NCBI GenBank assembly: GCA_963575745.1
Contig: CAUYUJ010019938.1
Span: forward strand, 47,501-111,500
Source: Prorocentrum cordatum
Taxonomy: Eukaryota > Sar > Dinophyceae > Prorocentrales > Prorocentraceae
DNA length: 64,000 bases
Direction: 5' to 3'
Position numbers and translations under genes: made by a program
The notes under the pieces: model-generated
Database searches by the model: none
The model's input: the letters and a program-made list of their open reading frames with translations, nothing else
Told to the model about the DNA's origin: nothing
In this document: positions 63,498 through 64,000 of the stretch, one piece after another
Numbering within the stretch: the stretch's first letter is position 1
How the letters are laid out: every line of letters begins with the position of its first letter

Positions 63498-63830
63498 GTC
63501 CTCCTCCTCCTCCTCCTCCTCCTCCTCCTCCTCCTCCGCCTCCTCCTGACTCTGGTCCTCCTCCTCCTCCTCTTCGTCGTCATAGTCATGGTCATGATCT
63601 ATCATAAGCATCATCAGCATCATCATCAGCGTCATCAGCATCATCACCAGCAGCAGCATTATCAGATTCATCATCATCAATACCTTCTCCACCATCACCA
63701 TCACCATCCCGATGACCACCACCATCACAATCACCACCACCATCATCATCAGCAGCAGCAGCAGCATCCTCATCCTCATCCTCATCCTCATCCTCATCCT
63801 CATCCTCATCCATCTCTTCCTCGCCCTGCC
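63498..63830. repeat. (CCT)n then (CAT/CAC)n and (CCTCAT)n compound microsatellite
   Basis: CCT triplets (63498-63575) are followed by ATC/CAT/CAC triplets and a six-base CCTCAT array (63770-63815). His- and Met-Arg-rich frames are artefacts. 63831-64000 has no clear feature. Confidence 0.95.
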
Positions 63831-64000
63831 CTCACTATCACTGTCGTCGTCACTATGGGGCTCCGAACTCCAACCGCGGTCGCTGTGCCCTCTCCGCGAG
63901 GAGACGGGAGAGGACAAGCGTGGCCTGGGCAAGGGCAGAGAGTGTAAGGGGAGGGGAAAGGGAGAGGGCGATGAATTGGAGAGGGGAGCGGAGAGAGCGA

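Overview
The window is nuclear DNA of a dinoflagellate. The best evidence is at 51448-51469, where 21 of 22 bases match the conserved dinoflagellate trans-spliced leader, placed just upstream of an open frame. Supporting signs are AG|GA and AG|GC splice junctions besides AG|GT, GC-rich third codon positions, short exons far apart, and a very high load of microsatellites and dispersed repeats. No rRNA, tRNA, CRISPR, bacterial operon or classical promoter was recognised. The genus cannot be fixed from the sequence.

Layout. 1-2.7 kb: a trinucleotide array and minisatellites, one with a 9-bp period encoding collagen-like triplets. 3.9-4.1 kb: a palindromic MITE-like element. 6.6-7.9 kb (-): two exons of a papain-family cysteine protease, including the CGSCWAF active-site block. 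8.1-10.5 kb (+): a reverse transcriptase interrupted exactly between motifs A and B. 11.1 kb (+): an unrecognised exon. 12.8-13.0 kb: a MITE. 13.5-14.5 kb: a fold-back-like element. 15-22.4 kb and 26.4-34.8 kb: a mosaic of dispersed repeat families separated by (CAA)n, (CT)n and (TA)n tracts. 22.7-25.7 kb (-): probable exons of an unrecognised gene with one apparent frameshift. 35-43 kb: microsatellites and higher-order minisatellites with no convincing gene. 43.2-43.6 kb (+): an RS-rich CCHC zinc-knuckle frame. 44.5-47.3 kb (-): a BMT5-like (DUF2431) rRNA methyltransferase gene. 47.9-51.4 kb: repeats. 51.4-52.6 kb (+): an open frame behind the spliced-leader relic. 53.5-57.2 kb (-): a six-exon gene encoding a PA-like domain and a five-bladed beta-propeller with two Cys-rich repeats. 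58-64 kb: candidate exons, one more MITE-like element and microsatellites.

The main discovery is in the 53.5-57.2 kb gene. All six exons join in frame. At least four of its five introns have self-complementary ends, and several are flanked by direct repeats that supply the AG| splice contexts. This is the structure expected of introner elements (intron-generating DNA transposons). The last intron is the clearest: an 8-bp direct repeat flanks terminal inverted repeats of a family also present as a free MITE at 12.8 kb, and a second TA-flanked MITE has landed inside its right terminal repeat. The first intron of the methyltransferase gene also has inverted-repeat ends. The genes do not form an evident pathway. 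The shared theme is mobile DNA: retroposed mRNA, retroelement remnants, MITEs and introns that look transposon-derived.
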